DNA from: Helicobacter acinonychis
GTDB lineage: Bacteria; Campylobacterota; Campylobacteria; Campylobacterales; Helicobacteraceae
Direction: 5' to 3'
DNA: 64,000 bases
Assembly (NCBI RefSeq): GCF_900461455.1
Contig: NZ_UGIA01000001.1
Span: forward strand, 1,116,001-1,180,000
The first letter of the stretch is position 1, and each line of letters begins with the position of its first letter. Of this stretch, positions 19,079 to 27,258 are shown one piece after another. The position numbers and the translations under genes are program-made. The notes beneath the pieces were generated by a model that saw only the letters and a program-made list of their open reading frames with translations, did no database searches and was not told where the DNA came from.

Positions 19079-19154
19079 TGGCGACCCTTGAAAGATTTGA
19101 ACTTCCGTTTCCACCGTGAAAGGGTGGTATCCTTGGCCACTAGATGAAAGGGTC
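19079..19154 (-). tRNA. tRNA-Glu (UUC), divergent second copy
   Basis: Read on the minus strand this folds as a tRNA with acceptor GACCCTT/AAGGGTC, anticodon TTC and encoded CCA. It shares the anticodon arm with the tRNA-Glu at 19446 but differs in the acceptor and T stems (T stem GGAAG/CTTTC with one G-U pair). It is last in the five-gene leftward tRNA transcript. The presence of two distinct tRNA-Glu species agrees with H. pylori, where tRNA-Glu1 and tRNA-Glu2 are known. Confidence 0.88.
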
Positions 19155-19213
19155 ATTTTTATAACGATTGATTATTATACTAAAGCACAGAAAATGATTT
19201 AAAAAGCATTTGG

Positions 19214-19290
19214 TGGCGGAGCGGACGGGACTCGAACCCGCGACCCCCTGCGTGACAGGCAGATATTCTAACCAGCTGAACTACCGCTCC
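19214..19290 (-). tRNA. tRNA-Asp (GUC)
   Basis: The minus strand folds into a complete cloverleaf: acceptor GGAGCGG/CCGCTCC, anticodon GTC within CTGTCAC, T loop TTCGAGT and encoded CCA. It is fourth in the leftward tRNA cluster. Confidence 0.95.
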
Positions 19291-19333
19291 CTATCCAAAC
19301 TCCATAGCTTAAAACACATGCTTGAAGTTCATA

Positions 19334-19409
19334 TGGTGGTCGCTATAAGACTCGAACTTATGACATCTACCTTGTAAGGGTAGCGCTCTACCAACTGAGC
19401 TAAGCGACC
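19334..19409 (-). tRNA. tRNA-Val (UAC)
   Basis: The minus strand gives a complete cloverleaf starting GGTCGCT, with anticodon TAC in CTTACAA, T loop TTCGAGT and encoded CCA. It is third in the leftward tRNA cluster. Confidence 0.95.
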
Positions 19410-19445
19410 AAAATATTGAGATAAATCCAACTAAATCTAAAAGAG

Positions 19446-19520
19446 TGGTGACTCCTAGGGGATTTGAACCCCTGTAACCACCGTGAAAGGGTGGTATCCT
19501 AACCACTAGATGAAGGAGCC
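19446..19520 (-). tRNA. tRNA-Glu (UUC), canonical copy
   Basis: The minus strand gives GGCTCCTTCATCTAGTGG..., anticodon TTC in CTTTCAC, T loop TTCAAAT and encoded CCA. It is the standard bacterial tRNA-Glu and second in the cluster. Confidence 0.95.
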
Positions 19521-19532
19521 ACGATGCTCAAA

Positions 19533-19608
<76 letters not shown>

Positions 19609-19621
19609 TCACAAAAAGACA

Positions 19622-19650
19622 ATGATACAATTTTTTTTAACGCTTGTCAA
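19622..19650 (-). promoter_or_regulatory. Promoter of the five-tRNA cluster
   Basis: On the minus strand TTGACA (19650-19645) and TATCAT (19627-19622) are 17 bp apart, a near-consensus sigma-80 promoter about 14 bases before the mature tRNA-Lys end. It would drive Lys-Glu-Val-Asp-Glu as one transcript. The rest of 19651-19837 shows nothing else I can assign. Confidence 0.65.
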
Positions 19651-19837
19651 GGATAATCAACAATAATTGAAAAAATATCGCCCTTTTCATAGAAATTTCT
19701 TAAGTAGCATTAGTAACGGATATTGCACTTAAAACTTTGGCTGTGTTTAATGGTATCATCTCAAAATAAACGCCATGCGTTTTGTTAGCTATTGGTGGGG
19801 ATAATAAGCTATTTTAACCCCAAAAACAAAATTTTAA

Positions 19838-20668
19838 CTACACCCATAAATTGTCTAAAAGCCTTGTTTTGCCCGCACGAGCCGCCACTAAAATGAGCGT
19901 GTTAGTTGGCTCTATGATCTTTAAAGGCTCTAGTTTGTGGTTACAAAACTCCAAATAATCCACTTCTAAATTTTTTAAAATTTCAAGCCCTATTTTTTTG
20001 AGCATTTCGCACGCTTTTTCACCCATGTCTATGGCTTGCTGGATATTTTCTAAAGCTTTTGGGATCGCTAGGGCTTGTTTTCTTTCTACTGCATTCAAAT
20101 ACACATTCCTAGAGCTTAAAGCTAAATGATCGCTATCGCGCACAATTTCGCATGGCACTATTTCAATGTCTAAAAGCAAATCTTTGACTAAATGCTGAAT
20201 GATTAAAAGCTGTTGGGCGTCCTTTTTACCAAAATACGCTCTAGTGGGATTGACAAGATGAAACAACCTTAACACGACTTGAGCGACGCCATCAAAATGC
20301 CCCTTACGCATCGCTCCTTCTAAAGAATGGGATAAAAATTTAGGGGCATAAAGTTTTAAGCGTTGCTCTGATTTGTAAGGATACATCTCGCTAATTTTAG
20401 GCACAAACACCACATCAACGCCTAATTTTTCGCATAAAGCCAAATCCTTTTCTAAAGGACGCGGATAAGCACTAAAATCTTCATTAGCTCCAAATTGCGT
20501 GGGATTGACAAAAACGCTCGTAATCGTGTGAAAATTTTCTTTCAAACTCCTTTCTATCAAGCTTTGATGCCCTTTGTGTAAGGCTCCCATAGTCGGCACA
20601 AAACCAACGCTTTCTTTTACATTTTTACGATATTCTCTTAAATCAGAAATCGTTTCTAAAACTTGCAT
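19838..20668 (-). CDS. panC: Pantothenate synthetase
   Basis: PanC condenses pantoate and beta-alanine using ATP, giving vitamin B5. The family blocks are [16 protein letters not shown] (with the HxGH-like ATP site), [37 protein letters not shown] and [10 protein letters not shown]. At 276 residues it is complete. I prefer the ATG at 20668; an in-frame TTG nine bases earlier would lie within the pyrF stop region. The start lies immediately after the pyrF stop, so the two genes form a leftward pair. Confidence 0.95.
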   Translation of the reverse strand: MQVLETISDLREYRKNVKESVGFVPTMGALHKGHQSLIERSLKENFHTITSVFVNPTQFGANEDFSAYPRPLEKDLALCEKLGVDVVFVPKISEMYPYKSEQRLKLYAPKFLSHSLEGAMRKGHFDGVAQVVLRLFHLVNPTRAYFGKKDAQQLLIIQHLVKDLLLDIEIVPCEIVRDSDHLALSSRNVYLNAVERKQALAIPKALENIQQAIDMGEKACEMLKKIGLEILKNLEVDYLEFCNHKLEPLKIIEPTNTLILVAARAGKTRLLDNLWV

Positions 20669-20670
20669 TC

Positions 20671-21354
20671 TCAACAATCCTTTAAAAGCTCTAAAGCCAC
20701 TTCTCTAGGCTCTTTAGCTTGGTAAATGGGGCGGCCCACCACGATAAAATCGCTTAAATTTTGTTTAGCTTCTTTAGCGTTAGCCACCCTTTCTTGATCT
20801 TCTTTATCGTTTTTATTGAGTCTTATACCAGGGGTTAAAGTCAAAAAGTCCTTACCTAAATTTTCTTTAATCGCTAAACTTTCAAACACCGAACACACCA
20901 CCCCATCAATACCGCTCTCTTTACCCATAACGCTTAATTTGATCGCTTGAGTTTTTAAAGGGGCGTTATACACGCTCAAAAATTCCTCTTCGCTAAAGCT
21001 CGTTAAAGCGCTCACGCCCATGATCAAGGGGCGTTTTTTAAGAGTGTTTAGGCGTTGCATTAAGGTTGTTAGCACGATTTTACCGCTACTTAAATGCACG
21101 GTGAGCATATCAATTTCTAATTTCGTGCATTCTAGCGCGGCATTTGCCATAGTATAGGGAATATCATAAAGCTTCAAATCCAAAAAAATCTTAAAATTTC
21201 CATCAATCTTTCTGATCTCATCTAAAAAAATAGCCCCATCTCTTATAAACGATCTAAGCCCCACTTTAGCCCATAAATTCAAGCCTTTCAATTCTTTCAA
21301 TAAAGAAAGGTTGTCTTTTTTTTCTTCCAAGTCTAGCGCGACACATAATTGCAT
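20671..21354 (-). CDS. pyrF: Orotidine 5'-phosphate decarboxylase
   Basis: PyrF makes UMP, the last step of pyrimidine synthesis. The 227-residue TIM barrel shows the catalytic Asp-Lys-Asp set in [25 protein letters not shown], and the phosphate-binding end [10 protein letters not shown]. It is directly followed by panC on the same strand, and divergent from the carbonic anhydrase gene. Confidence 0.95.
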   Translation of the reverse strand: MQLCVALDLEEKKDNLSLLKELKGLNLWAKVGLRSFIRDGAIFLDEIRKIDGNFKIFLDLKLYDIPYTMANAALECTKLEIDMLTVHLSSGKIVLTTLMQRLNTLKKRPLIMGVSALTSFSEEEFLSVYNAPLKTQAIKLSVMGKESGIDGVVCSVFESLAIKENLGKDFLTLTPGIRLNKNDKEDQERVANAKEAKQNLSDFIVVGRPIYQAKEPREVALELLKDC

Positions 21355-21474
21355 GAAAGCCCTTTAAAGTGTAAAATAACGCCATTATAACAAAAAGAAA
21401 TGAAAGAATTTTAGCTATGATAAGCGTTTGAAAATAAAACAAAGTTTCATGAAATTAGATTTAAGGGTTAAAGA

Positions 21475-22140
21475 GTGAAAGCATTTTTAGGGGTGCTAGA
21501 GTTTCAAGAGAATGAGTATGAAGAGCTTAAAGAGCTTTGTGAAAGCTTAAAGACTAAGCAAAAGCCTCATACTTTGTTTATTTCTTGCGTGAATTCACGA
21601 GTCGTGCCCAATCTAATCACAGGCACAAAACCTGGTGAATTGTATGTGATCCGTAACATGGGCAATGTGATCCCCTCTCAAACAAGCTATAAAGAATCCC
21701 TTTCTACCATTGCGAGCATTGAATACGCTATCATGCATGCGGGCATTCAAAATGTTATTATTTGTGGGCATAGTAATTGTGGGGCTTGCGAGAGCATTCA
21801 TTTAATTGATAATAAAACCACAAAAGTTAAAACCCCTTATACCACAAACTGGATACAATTTTTAGAGCCTATTAAAAAAGAATTAAAAGATCACCCACAA
21901 TTTAGCAGCCATTCTGCAAGGCGATCATGGTTTACGGAGCGTTTGAATGTGCACTTACAACTCAACAACCTCTTAAGCTATGATTTTATCCAAGAAAAAG
22001 TGATCAAGAATGAATTGAAAATTTTTGGTTGGCATTATATAATAGAGACAGGCAAGATTTATAATTATAATTTTGAAAGCCATTTTTTTGAACCCATTGA
22101 AGAAACCATTAAACAAAGGATAAACCATGAAAATCTCTAA
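21475..22140 (+). CDS. Beta-carbonic anhydrase homologue with Asp-to-Asn change in the active site
   Basis: Beta-carbonic anhydrases interconvert CO2 and bicarbonate; in H. pylori the cytosolic enzyme helps acid survival with urease. Zinc ligands Cys38 (ISCVNSR), His99 and Cys102 (CGHSNCGAC) are present. The family motif C-x-D-x-R, however, reads C38-V-N40-S-R42: the dyad aspartate is replaced by asparagine (AAT at 21592-21594). This Asp orients Arg and gates the zinc, so activity is probably lost or altered. The rest is full length (221 residues) and without frameshift. The start is GTG. The gene overlaps kdsA by 14 bases, so transcription and translation may be kept for coupling. Confidence 0.9.
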   Translation: MKAFLGVLEFQENEYEELKELCESLKTKQKPHTLFISCVNSRVVPNLITGTKPGELYVIRNMGNVIPSQTSYKESLSTIASIEYAIMHAGIQNVIICGHSNCGACESIHLIDNKTTKVKTPYTTNWIQFLEPIKKELKDHPQFSSHSARRSWFTERLNVHLQLNNLLSYDFIQEKVIKNELKIFGWHYIIETGKIYNYNFESHFFEPIEETIKQRINHENL

Positions 22141-22957
22141 AACAAAAACCCCTAAACTAGTTTTAATCGCTGGACCATGCGTCATTGAGAGTTTAGACAA
22201 TCTAAGAGGTATTGCTATTAAGTTACAACCCCTAGCCAACAATGAGCGATTGGATTTTTATTTTAAAGCGAGTTTTGATAAGGCTAACCGCACAAGTTTA
22301 GAAAGCTATAGAGGGCCCGGACTAGAAAAAGGCTTAGAAATGTTACAAGCTATCAAAGATGAATTTGGCTATAAGATTTTAACCGATGTGCATGAGAGCT
22401 ATCAAGTAAGCATAGCGGTCAAAGTGGCTGATATTTTACAAATACCGGCGTTTTTATGCCGACAAACGGATTTGATTGTAGAAGTGAGTCAAACTAACGC
22501 CATTATCAATATTAAAAAAGGGCAATTCATGAGCCCAAAAGACATGCAATATTCTGTCTTAAAAGCCCTTAAAACAAGAGATAAAAATATTCAAAACCCC
22601 ACTTATGAAAACGCTTTAGCTAATGGCGTGTGGCTGTGTGAAAGGGGGAGCAGCTTTGGGTATGGGAATTTAGTGGTGGATATGCGTTCTTTAAAAATCA
22701 TGCGAGAATTTGCCCCGGTGATTTTTGACGCCACTCATAGCGTGCAAATGCCAGGGGGTGCGAATGGGAAAAGTTCAGGAGAAAGCTCTTTTGCCCCTAT
22801 TTTAGCCAGAGCGGCGGCTGCGGTGGGTGTTGATGGGCTATTTGCAGAAACGCATATTGATCCTAAAAACGCCCTAAGCGATGGGGCTAACATGCTCAAA
22901 CCTAATGAGCTTGAAAGCTTGGTAACCGATATGTTAAAAATCCAAAATTTATTTTAA
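22127..22957 (+). CDS. kdsA: 3-deoxy-D-manno-octulosonate 8-phosphate synthase
   Basis: KdsA condenses arabinose-5-phosphate with phosphoenolpyruvate to make KDO-8-phosphate for the LPS inner core. Family blocks include [57 protein letters not shown] and [11 protein letters not shown]. At 276 residues it is complete. The N-terminal GPCVIES and the Cys in LIAGPC fit metal-dependent KdsA. It overlaps the preceding gene by 14 bases and is followed by ribH after nine bases. Confidence 0.96.
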   Translation: MKISKTKTPKLVLIAGPCVIESLDNLRGIAIKLQPLANNERLDFYFKASFDKANRTSLESYRGPGLEKGLEMLQAIKDEFGYKILTDVHESYQVSIAVKVADILQIPAFLCRQTDLIVEVSQTNAIINIKKGQFMSPKDMQYSVLKALKTRDKNIQNPTYENALANGVWLCERGSSFGYGNLVVDMRSLKIMREFAPVIFDATHSVQMPGGANGKSSGESSFAPILARAAAAVGVDGLFAETHIDPKNALSDGANMLKPNELESLVTDMLKIQNLF

Positions 22958-22966
22958 AGGAGTTTC

Positions 22967-23437
22967 ATGCAACTTATAGAAGGGAAATTACAACTACAAG
23001 GGAATGAAAGAATCGCTATTGTAATCTCGCGCTTCAATCACATTATCACAGACAGATTGCAAGAAGGGGCGATTGATTGCTTTAAAAGGCATGGGGGCAA
23101 TGAAAAGCTTTTAAACCTCGTGCTAGTGCCTGGAGCTTATGAATTGCCTTTGATTTTAGACAAATTGTTAGAGAGCAAAAAATACGATGGCGTGTGCGTT
23201 TTAGGAGCGATCATTAGAGGGGGGACTCCGCATTTTGACTATGTGAGCGCGGAAGCGACCAAGGGCATTGCCAACACGATGTTAAAATACAGCATGCCCG
23301 TAAGCTTTGGGGTCCTTACCACAGACAATATTGAACAAGCGATTGAAAGAGCGGGCAGTAAAGCCGGTAATAGGGGCTTTGAAGCGATGAGCACCCTCAT
23401 TGAATTATTGAGCTTGTGCCAAACTCTCAAGGGTTAA
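22967..23437 (+). CDS. ribH: 6,7-dimethyl-8-ribityllumazine synthase
   Basis: RibH makes lumazine, the direct precursor of riboflavin, and assembles as a capsid-like or pentameric shell. The 156-residue protein has [13 protein letters not shown], the substrate segment [24 protein letters not shown] (catalytic His) and [19 protein letters not shown] strong AAAGGAG ribosome site precedes the ATG. nusB follows after one base. Confidence 0.96.
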   Translation: MQLIEGKLQLQGNERIAIVISRFNHIITDRLQEGAIDCFKRHGGNEKLLNLVLVPGAYELPLILDKLLESKKYDGVCVLGAIIRGGTPHFDYVSAEATKGIANTMLKYSMPVSFGVLTTDNIEQAIERAGSKAGNRGFEAMSTLIELLSLCQTLKG

Positions 23438-23438
23438 A

Positions 23439-23855
23439 ATGGCGACACGAACTCAAGCTAGAGGGGCTGTGATTGAATTGTTGTATGCGTTTGAGAGCGG
23501 TAATGAAGAAATTAAAAAAATCGCCCCTAGCATGCTAGAAGAAAAAAAGATTAAAAACAACCAGCTCGCTTTCGCCTTAAGCCTTTTTAATGGCGTGTTA
23601 GAAAAGATCAATGAAATTGACGCCCTCATTGAACCGCATTTGAAAGACTGGGATTTCAAACGCTTAGGGAGTATGGAAAAGGCGATTTTACGCTTAGGGG
23701 CGTATGAAATTGGCTTCACGCCCACACAGAATCCTATCATCATCAATGAATGCATAGAGCTTGGCAAACTCTACGCTGAGCCTAACACCCCCAAATTTTT
23801 AAACGCTATCTTGGATTCTTTAAGCAAGAAACTCGCTCAAAAACCCTTGACCTAA
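23439..23855 (+). CDS. nusB: Transcription antitermination factor NusB
   Basis: NusB binds boxA RNA with NusE (ribosomal S10) to prevent early termination in rRNA operons. The 138-residue all-helical protein starts MATRTQARGAVIELLYAFESG and has the family's FKRLGSMEKAILRLGAYEI and NECIELGKLYAEPNTPKFLNAILD. It follows ribH immediately, the usual ribH-nusB pairing. Confidence 0.95.
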   Translation: MATRTQARGAVIELLYAFESGNEEIKKIAPSMLEEKKIKNNQLAFALSLFNGVLEKINEIDALIEPHLKDWDFKRLGSMEKAILRLGAYEIGFTPTQNPIIINECIELGKLYAEPNTPKFLNAILDSLSKKLAQKPLT

Positions 23856-23869
23856 TTTAAAAATGATGC

Positions 23870-23890
23870 TATAATCACTAAATTGTGATT
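23870..23890 (+). promoter_or_regulatory. Promoter with overlapping inverted repeat upstream of unknown membrane gene
   Basis: TATAAT at 23870-23875 is a perfect -10 box. The inverted repeat AATCAC (23873-23878) / GTGATT (23885-23890) overlaps its end and the predicted start site, a position suited to a repressor operator. The next gene begins at 23910. Confidence 0.45.
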
Positions 23891-23909
23891 TATACATTAG
23901 CTGTATTTC

Positions 23910-24440
23910 TTGAGCGGTAGAGTTTTTTCGGCTATATTCAGCTTTATTCTTTGGGTCATTCTTTGTTTTCCGTTTATTTTTACGGTTGTTGCTCTAATAT
24001 TTAATCATAGTTTTGGATTTGTTCGTTCTGATCTAGCTCTGGGTACTTTTGCTTTAGGAGGACTTGCACTGCAGATTGTTTGGTTTTTCTTTTCATTTCT
24101 TTTGTGGGTAATATTGACTGTTTGGTGTTGTTTAGTCATGCATTCAGATCAGAGGCAAGAAGACATAGAACAGCTTATCAATGTTATCAATGGAATTGCT
24201 AAAGCAAATTCCGGTAACTCTTTGTGCCAAGAAACACAACAAACAAATACAAATCAAACAAACGACAATGAAACTGAAGGAACTCGTATTTTTATTTCTC
24301 TAGTTATTTTCTTTTTAGCCATTATTTTGTTAGTTATTTTTTTTAGAAAAGGAGAATACCAATCAAGCAACAATCAAAGAATTGATTCTAAAAATCCTAG
24401 CCACAAGCATTATAATAAGAATAGCAACCGCTCCAATTAG
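23910..24440 (+). CDS. Unrecognised three-span membrane protein
   Basis: I do not recognise this 176-residue protein. It has three hydrophobic segments (about 6-31, 44-77 and 127-145) with a Gln/Asn/Thr-rich loop between the second and third (CQETQQTNTNQTNDNETEG) and a basic, Asn/Ser/His-rich tail. No ATG exists near the start, so translation would begin at TTG 23910 (or CTG 23901) without a clear ribosome site; start confidence is low. It lies between nusB and the convergent flgG, which it overlaps by four bases, with its own promoter. Its polar composition is unlike the neighbouring housekeeping genes and suggests a gained or fast-evolving gene. Confidence 0.6.
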   Translation: MSGRVFSAIFSFILWVILCFPFIFTVVALIFNHSFGFVRSDLALGTFALGGLALQIVWFFFSFLLWVILTVWCCLVMHSDQRQEDIEQLINVINGIAKANSGNSLCQETQQTNTNQTNDNETEGTRIFISLVIFFLAIILLVIFFRKGEYQSSNNQRIDSKNPSHKHYNKNSNRSN

Positions 24441-25225
24441 CGTTTGAGAGAATTGACCGTTTGAAGCATAGCATCAGCGGTTTGAATGCTTTTAGAATTC
24501 GCTTCATAAGCCCTTTGAGCGGTGATTAGATCTGTCATTTCTTCTACCAACCTCACATTACTAAGCTCCAAAAAGCCTTGCCTTAATTTGCCTAAACCTT
24601 GAGAATCGGGATTGCCCACAATCGCATCGCCACTAGCATTGGTGATTGAAAACAAATTGTCTCCCATAGAATGAAGTCCCGCCGGATTGACAAAATTAGC
24701 CAAAGTGATTTGCCCAATCACATTAGAAGTCGTTTGCAAGCCTTGAGTCACGCTCACCGTACCATCCACCCCGATATTCACTTGTGTGGTGTCTTCAGGC
24801 AAAGTGATTTGAGGGATAAGAAGATAGCCTTCGCTCGTTACAAGATTACCCTGTTCGTCTAGCTTGAAATTACCGCTCCTTGTATAAGCGGTAGTGCCAT
24901 CAGGAAGCTGGACTTGAAAAAAGCCTTTGCCTACAATGGCGACATCTAAATTATTCTCCGTTTCTTTAGGGCTGCCTTGCGAAAACATTTTGGTAATCGC
25001 ACTAGGGCGCACGCCTAAGCCCACTTCCATGCCATCTGGCGATAAGGTCGTATTGCTTGTGTTAGTGCCAGCGTATTGCATAGCTTGGTAAAACAAGTCG
25101 TTAAAATCCGCACGAGATTTTTTAAACCCAGTAGTATTGACATTGGCGATATTGTTTGAAGTGGTGTCAATATGCGTTTGTTGGGCGAGCATCCCTGAAG
25201 TAGCGCTATAGAGAGAGCGGAGCAT
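24437..25225 (-). CDS. flgG: Flagellar basal-body rod protein FlgG
   Basis: FlgG forms the distal rod of the flagellum. The N-terminal flagellar rod signature is LYSATSGMLAQQTHIDTTSNNIANVNTTGFKKSR, with the Asn-rich ANVNTTG core, and the C-terminal partner is ELSNVRLVEEMTDLITAQRAYEANSK. Both ends form the coiled coil of the rod. At 262 residues it is complete. A TAGAAT-type -10 lies on the minus strand near 25262-25267. It stands alone here, away from other flagellar genes. Confidence 0.96.
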   Translation of the reverse strand: MLRSLYSATSGMLAQQTHIDTTSNNIANVNTTGFKKSRADFNDLFYQAMQYAGTNTSNTTLSPDGMEVGLGVRPSAITKMFSQGSPKETENNLDVAIVGKGFFQVQLPDGTTAYTRSGNFKLDEQGNLVTSEGYLLIPQITLPEDTTQVNIGVDGTVSVTQGLQTTSNVIGQITLANFVNPAGLHSMGDNLFSITNASGDAIVGNPDSQGLGKLRQGFLELSNVRLVEEMTDLITAQRAYEANSKSIQTADAMLQTVNSLKR

Positions 25226-25494
25226 GATTTTTCCCTTTAAACTAAAACTTAATCACTTAAAATTCTAACAAAAATAAGATTAAATTTGAATAAACTTAAA
25301 AACGCTTTTTTAACGCTATTTTTTAAAATCTTAAGTTCTTCCAAAGACCTATTTTTTAATGATAAATACTTAAAAGTAATGGCTCTGTTTTAATAATTGG
25401 CAAATCAAGCTCTTAATTACTTTTTAAAATGAGATTTTAGCTATTTTGTTTTATGGTTTGATATTTAATTTTATGAAAGTTATTTTCCTAGAAA

Positions 25495-25560
25495 ACTACC
25501 GCTTGACTAAAATCAAGCTTTTTGATTTTGTCTTAAAAAATGCTTTTCAACACTTTTTAA
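25495..25560 (-). repeat. Dispersed modular intergenic repeat, partial copy F (inverted)
   Basis: The palindrome GCTTGACTAAAATCAAGC (25501-25518) and, on its right, AAAAAATGCTTTTC match the first two modules of the repeat at 39437 in inverted orientation. The G-rich later modules are missing. Confidence 0.45.
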
Positions 25561-25606
25561 TAATTAATGTTTAACAAAAGCCAAGCTAAACAAGATTAAA
25601 GACAAA

Positions 25607-25620
25607 GGGGGCATGCCCCC
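25607..25620 (-). terminator. Terminator of the rpsF-ssb-rpsR operon
   Basis: The perfect palindrome GGGGGCATGCCCCC lies 15 bases beyond the rpsR stop. On the minus strand it is followed by TTTGTCTTT, as expected for an intrinsic terminator. Confidence 0.65.
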
Positions 25621-25635
25621 TATCTAATCAAAAGT

Positions 25636-25893
25636 TTAATGCTGTTTAAAAGGGCTATCCACGACCTTTTTTCTATCCACAATGTAGGGGATTAAAGCCA
25701 TGTGGCGGGCTCTTTTAATCGCCACTTCCACCCTTTCTTGCCACTTTTTGCTGTTGCCTGTCAATCTCCTAGGCATGATTTTATAGCGTTCTGATAGCGT
25801 GTGCTTGAGCATGTCCAAATCTTTATAGTCAATAAAGCTAATTTTAGCTTCAGTGTATCTGCAATAGCGCTTTGAATAGCGTTTTTTTTCCAT
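25636..25893 (-). CDS. rpsR: 30S ribosomal protein S18
   Basis: S18 sits on the platform of the small ribosomal subunit next to S6. The 85-residue basic protein has the family pattern [35 protein letters not shown] and [11 protein letters not shown]. The N-terminal RYCRYTE keeps one cysteine of the zinc-type form. It is the last gene of the rpsF-ssb-rpsR operon, with a strong terminator. Confidence 0.97.
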   Translation of the reverse strand: MEKKRYSKRYCRYTEAKISFIDYKDLDMLKHTLSERYKIMPRRLTGNSKKWQERVEVAIKRARHMALIPYIVDRKKVVDSPFKQH

Positions 25894-25916
25894 AATGTCT
25901 CCTTAAATTTTCACCC

Positions 25917-26462
25917 TTAAAAGGGGATTTCTTCTTCATCAATATTGATTTCAGGCACGCTGTTTTGGTATTTAGATGGCTGTGCCTGTAAATTCTCTTT
26001 AGTATAAGCATTTTGAGAATAACTAGGGGCTTGGTTAAAAGGATCTTGGCTAGGGGCGTTATAATTCGTTGGATAAGCGTTGTTGAAATTCTCATGCATA
26101 ACACTATCTTGCATGGCGTTAGCTTGAGAGTTGTCTGACTTCTTGTCCATAAATTGCAACGCATCTGCTGTGATAGTGTGGCGAGAATTTTTTTTGCCCA
26201 TTTGATCCGTCCAGCTTTCATAAGTCAAACGCCCTTCTATTAAAACGCTTGACCCCTTGCTCAAATATTGATTGGCAATTTCAGCCGTTCGCCCAAACAA
26301 GCGCACATCTATAAAGCACACTTCTTCGCCTAGCGTACCGTCTTGTTTTTTAAAACGCCTATTTGTCGCCAAACCTATTGTAGCTACAGCTGAACCGCTA
26401 GGCAAATATTTCAACTCCACATTCCTAGTCAAACGCCCTACCATAATCACTTTATTAAACAT
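25917..26462 (-). CDS. ssb: Single-stranded DNA-binding protein
   Basis: SSB coats single-stranded DNA in replication, repair and natural transformation. The N-terminal OB fold (about 1-110) begins [21 protein letters not shown] and has [17 protein letters not shown] and [14 protein letters not shown] Gln/Asn/Pro-rich flexible linker follows. The acidic tip [11 protein letters not shown] is the docking peptide for partner proteins. At 181 residues it is complete. It lies between rpsF and rpsR, a widespread arrangement. Confidence 0.97.
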   Translation of the reverse strand: MFNKVIMVGRLTRNVELKYLPSGSAVATIGLATNRRFKKQDGTLGEEVCFIDVRLFGRTAEIANQYLSKGSSVLIEGRLTYESWTDQMGKKNSRHTITADALQFMDKKSDNSQANAMQDSVMHENFNNAYPTNYNAPSQDPFNQAPSYSQNAYTKENLQAQPSKYQNSVPEINIDEEEIPF

Positions 26463-26477
26463 GATAAGCCCCTATTT

Positions 26478-26906
26478 TCACTCGCTATGAGATTCTTTAC
26501 TTCCTGCTTCCTCTGTGTGATGAGAGTGTGCGTGTTCGGTTTTTTCGTGTTTTTCTTTAGCGTGTGATGGCTTTTTATTAGCCCTATCCACTAACGCATG
26601 CCACGCTTCTACTTCTTTCTTGCTGTCGTATTTGATTACAATGAAACGCAACACATCTTCATTGATGCGATACAATCTTTCAAGCTCTAAAATCATTGAC
26701 GGCTCTGCCTTGAAATACATCACATAGTAATAGCCTCTTTTATGCTTTTTGATTTCATAAGCTAAATTACGCATGCCCATATCTAGGCTTGTTTCAATCA
26801 CGCCGTTATGCTTAGTGATCACTTCTTTATAAAACTCAATCTTTGATTTAATCTCTTCTTCTACTAAAGTAGGTTTGAGAATAAACATCGTTTCATAATG
26901 CCTCAT
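26478..26906 (-). CDS. rpsF: 30S ribosomal protein S6
   Basis: S6 pairs with S18 in the small subunit. The protein begins [18 protein letters not shown] and shows [22 protein letters not shown] and [16 protein letters not shown]. The C-terminal tail is His/Lys/Glu-rich ([13 protein letters not shown]), perhaps metal-binding. I choose the ATG at 26906 because AAGGAG lies six to eleven bases upstream; a longer reading from 26954 adds an unrelated 16 residues. It is first in the rpsF-ssb-rpsR operon. Confidence 0.96.
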   Translation of the reverse strand: MRHYETMFILKPTLVEEEIKSKIEFYKEVITKHNGVIETSLDMGMRNLAYEIKKHKRGYYYVMYFKAEPSMILELERLYRINEDVLRFIVIKYDSKKEVEAWHALVDRANKKPSHAKEKHEKTEHAHSHHTEEAGSKESHSE

Positions 26907-27258
26907 CCATTCTCCTTGTGGTTGTATAGCCCTTTTTTTACTAAAAAAGAGCAAGGTCTAAAAAACCTCTAATTATACCTTTCTTTCGCTTGTTTTTGGA
27001 TTAAATTTGGTTGAACCTACAATCTAAAATGCTTTTAGCATTTTTACAATCACATACTAAAGAGCTTGCGTGAGCGAGCGGTATTTTCTTAAGCGGTCTT
27101 CTTGGGTTAGGGGGTTTCTTAAGGGGGTTGTAGGGGGAATTATTTCAAAATACCTCCCTATCCCCTTAAGAGTTTTATCATAAAAATAGAGTTTTTAAAA
27201 AATTAAAGCATTGCTAAAAGTTAAACAAAATTTTAGTTTTTGCAAAAAAACCTAAATT
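26907..27258. other. Intergenic stretch between rpsF and holA
   Basis: This 350-bp gap contains a full copy of the dispersed repeat (27030-27175) and an A+T-rich remainder. I see no small gene. The rpsF promoter should lie at its left end. Confidence 0.45.
27030..27175 (+). repeat. Dispersed modular intergenic repeat, copy A
   Basis: From left to right: hairpin AAAATGCTTTTAGCATTTTT, a variable segment with GAGCTTGCG, then AAGCGGTCTTCTTGGGTTAG (27091-27110), a G-rich stretch, and CAAAATACCTCCCTATCCCCTTAA (27146-27169). The order and the conserved blocks match copies B and C. Confidence 0.6.

Larger units (their letters stand above)
25226..25635. other. Intergenic stretch between flgG and rpsR
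   Basis: This A+T-rich 410-bp gap holds the flgG promoter region at its left, a partial copy of the dispersed repeat (25495-25560) and the rpsR terminator (25607-25620). I find no small gene with a ribosome site in it. In H. pylori these two gene blocks are not neighbours, as I remember it, so this is a likely rearrangement junction. Confidence 0.45.

Noticed and set aside
25850-26221. 123-codon ORF overlapping ssb and rpsR
   Set aside because: Out-of-frame reading of ssb; basic low-information sequence, and the three-gene rpsF-ssb-rpsR operon leaves no room.
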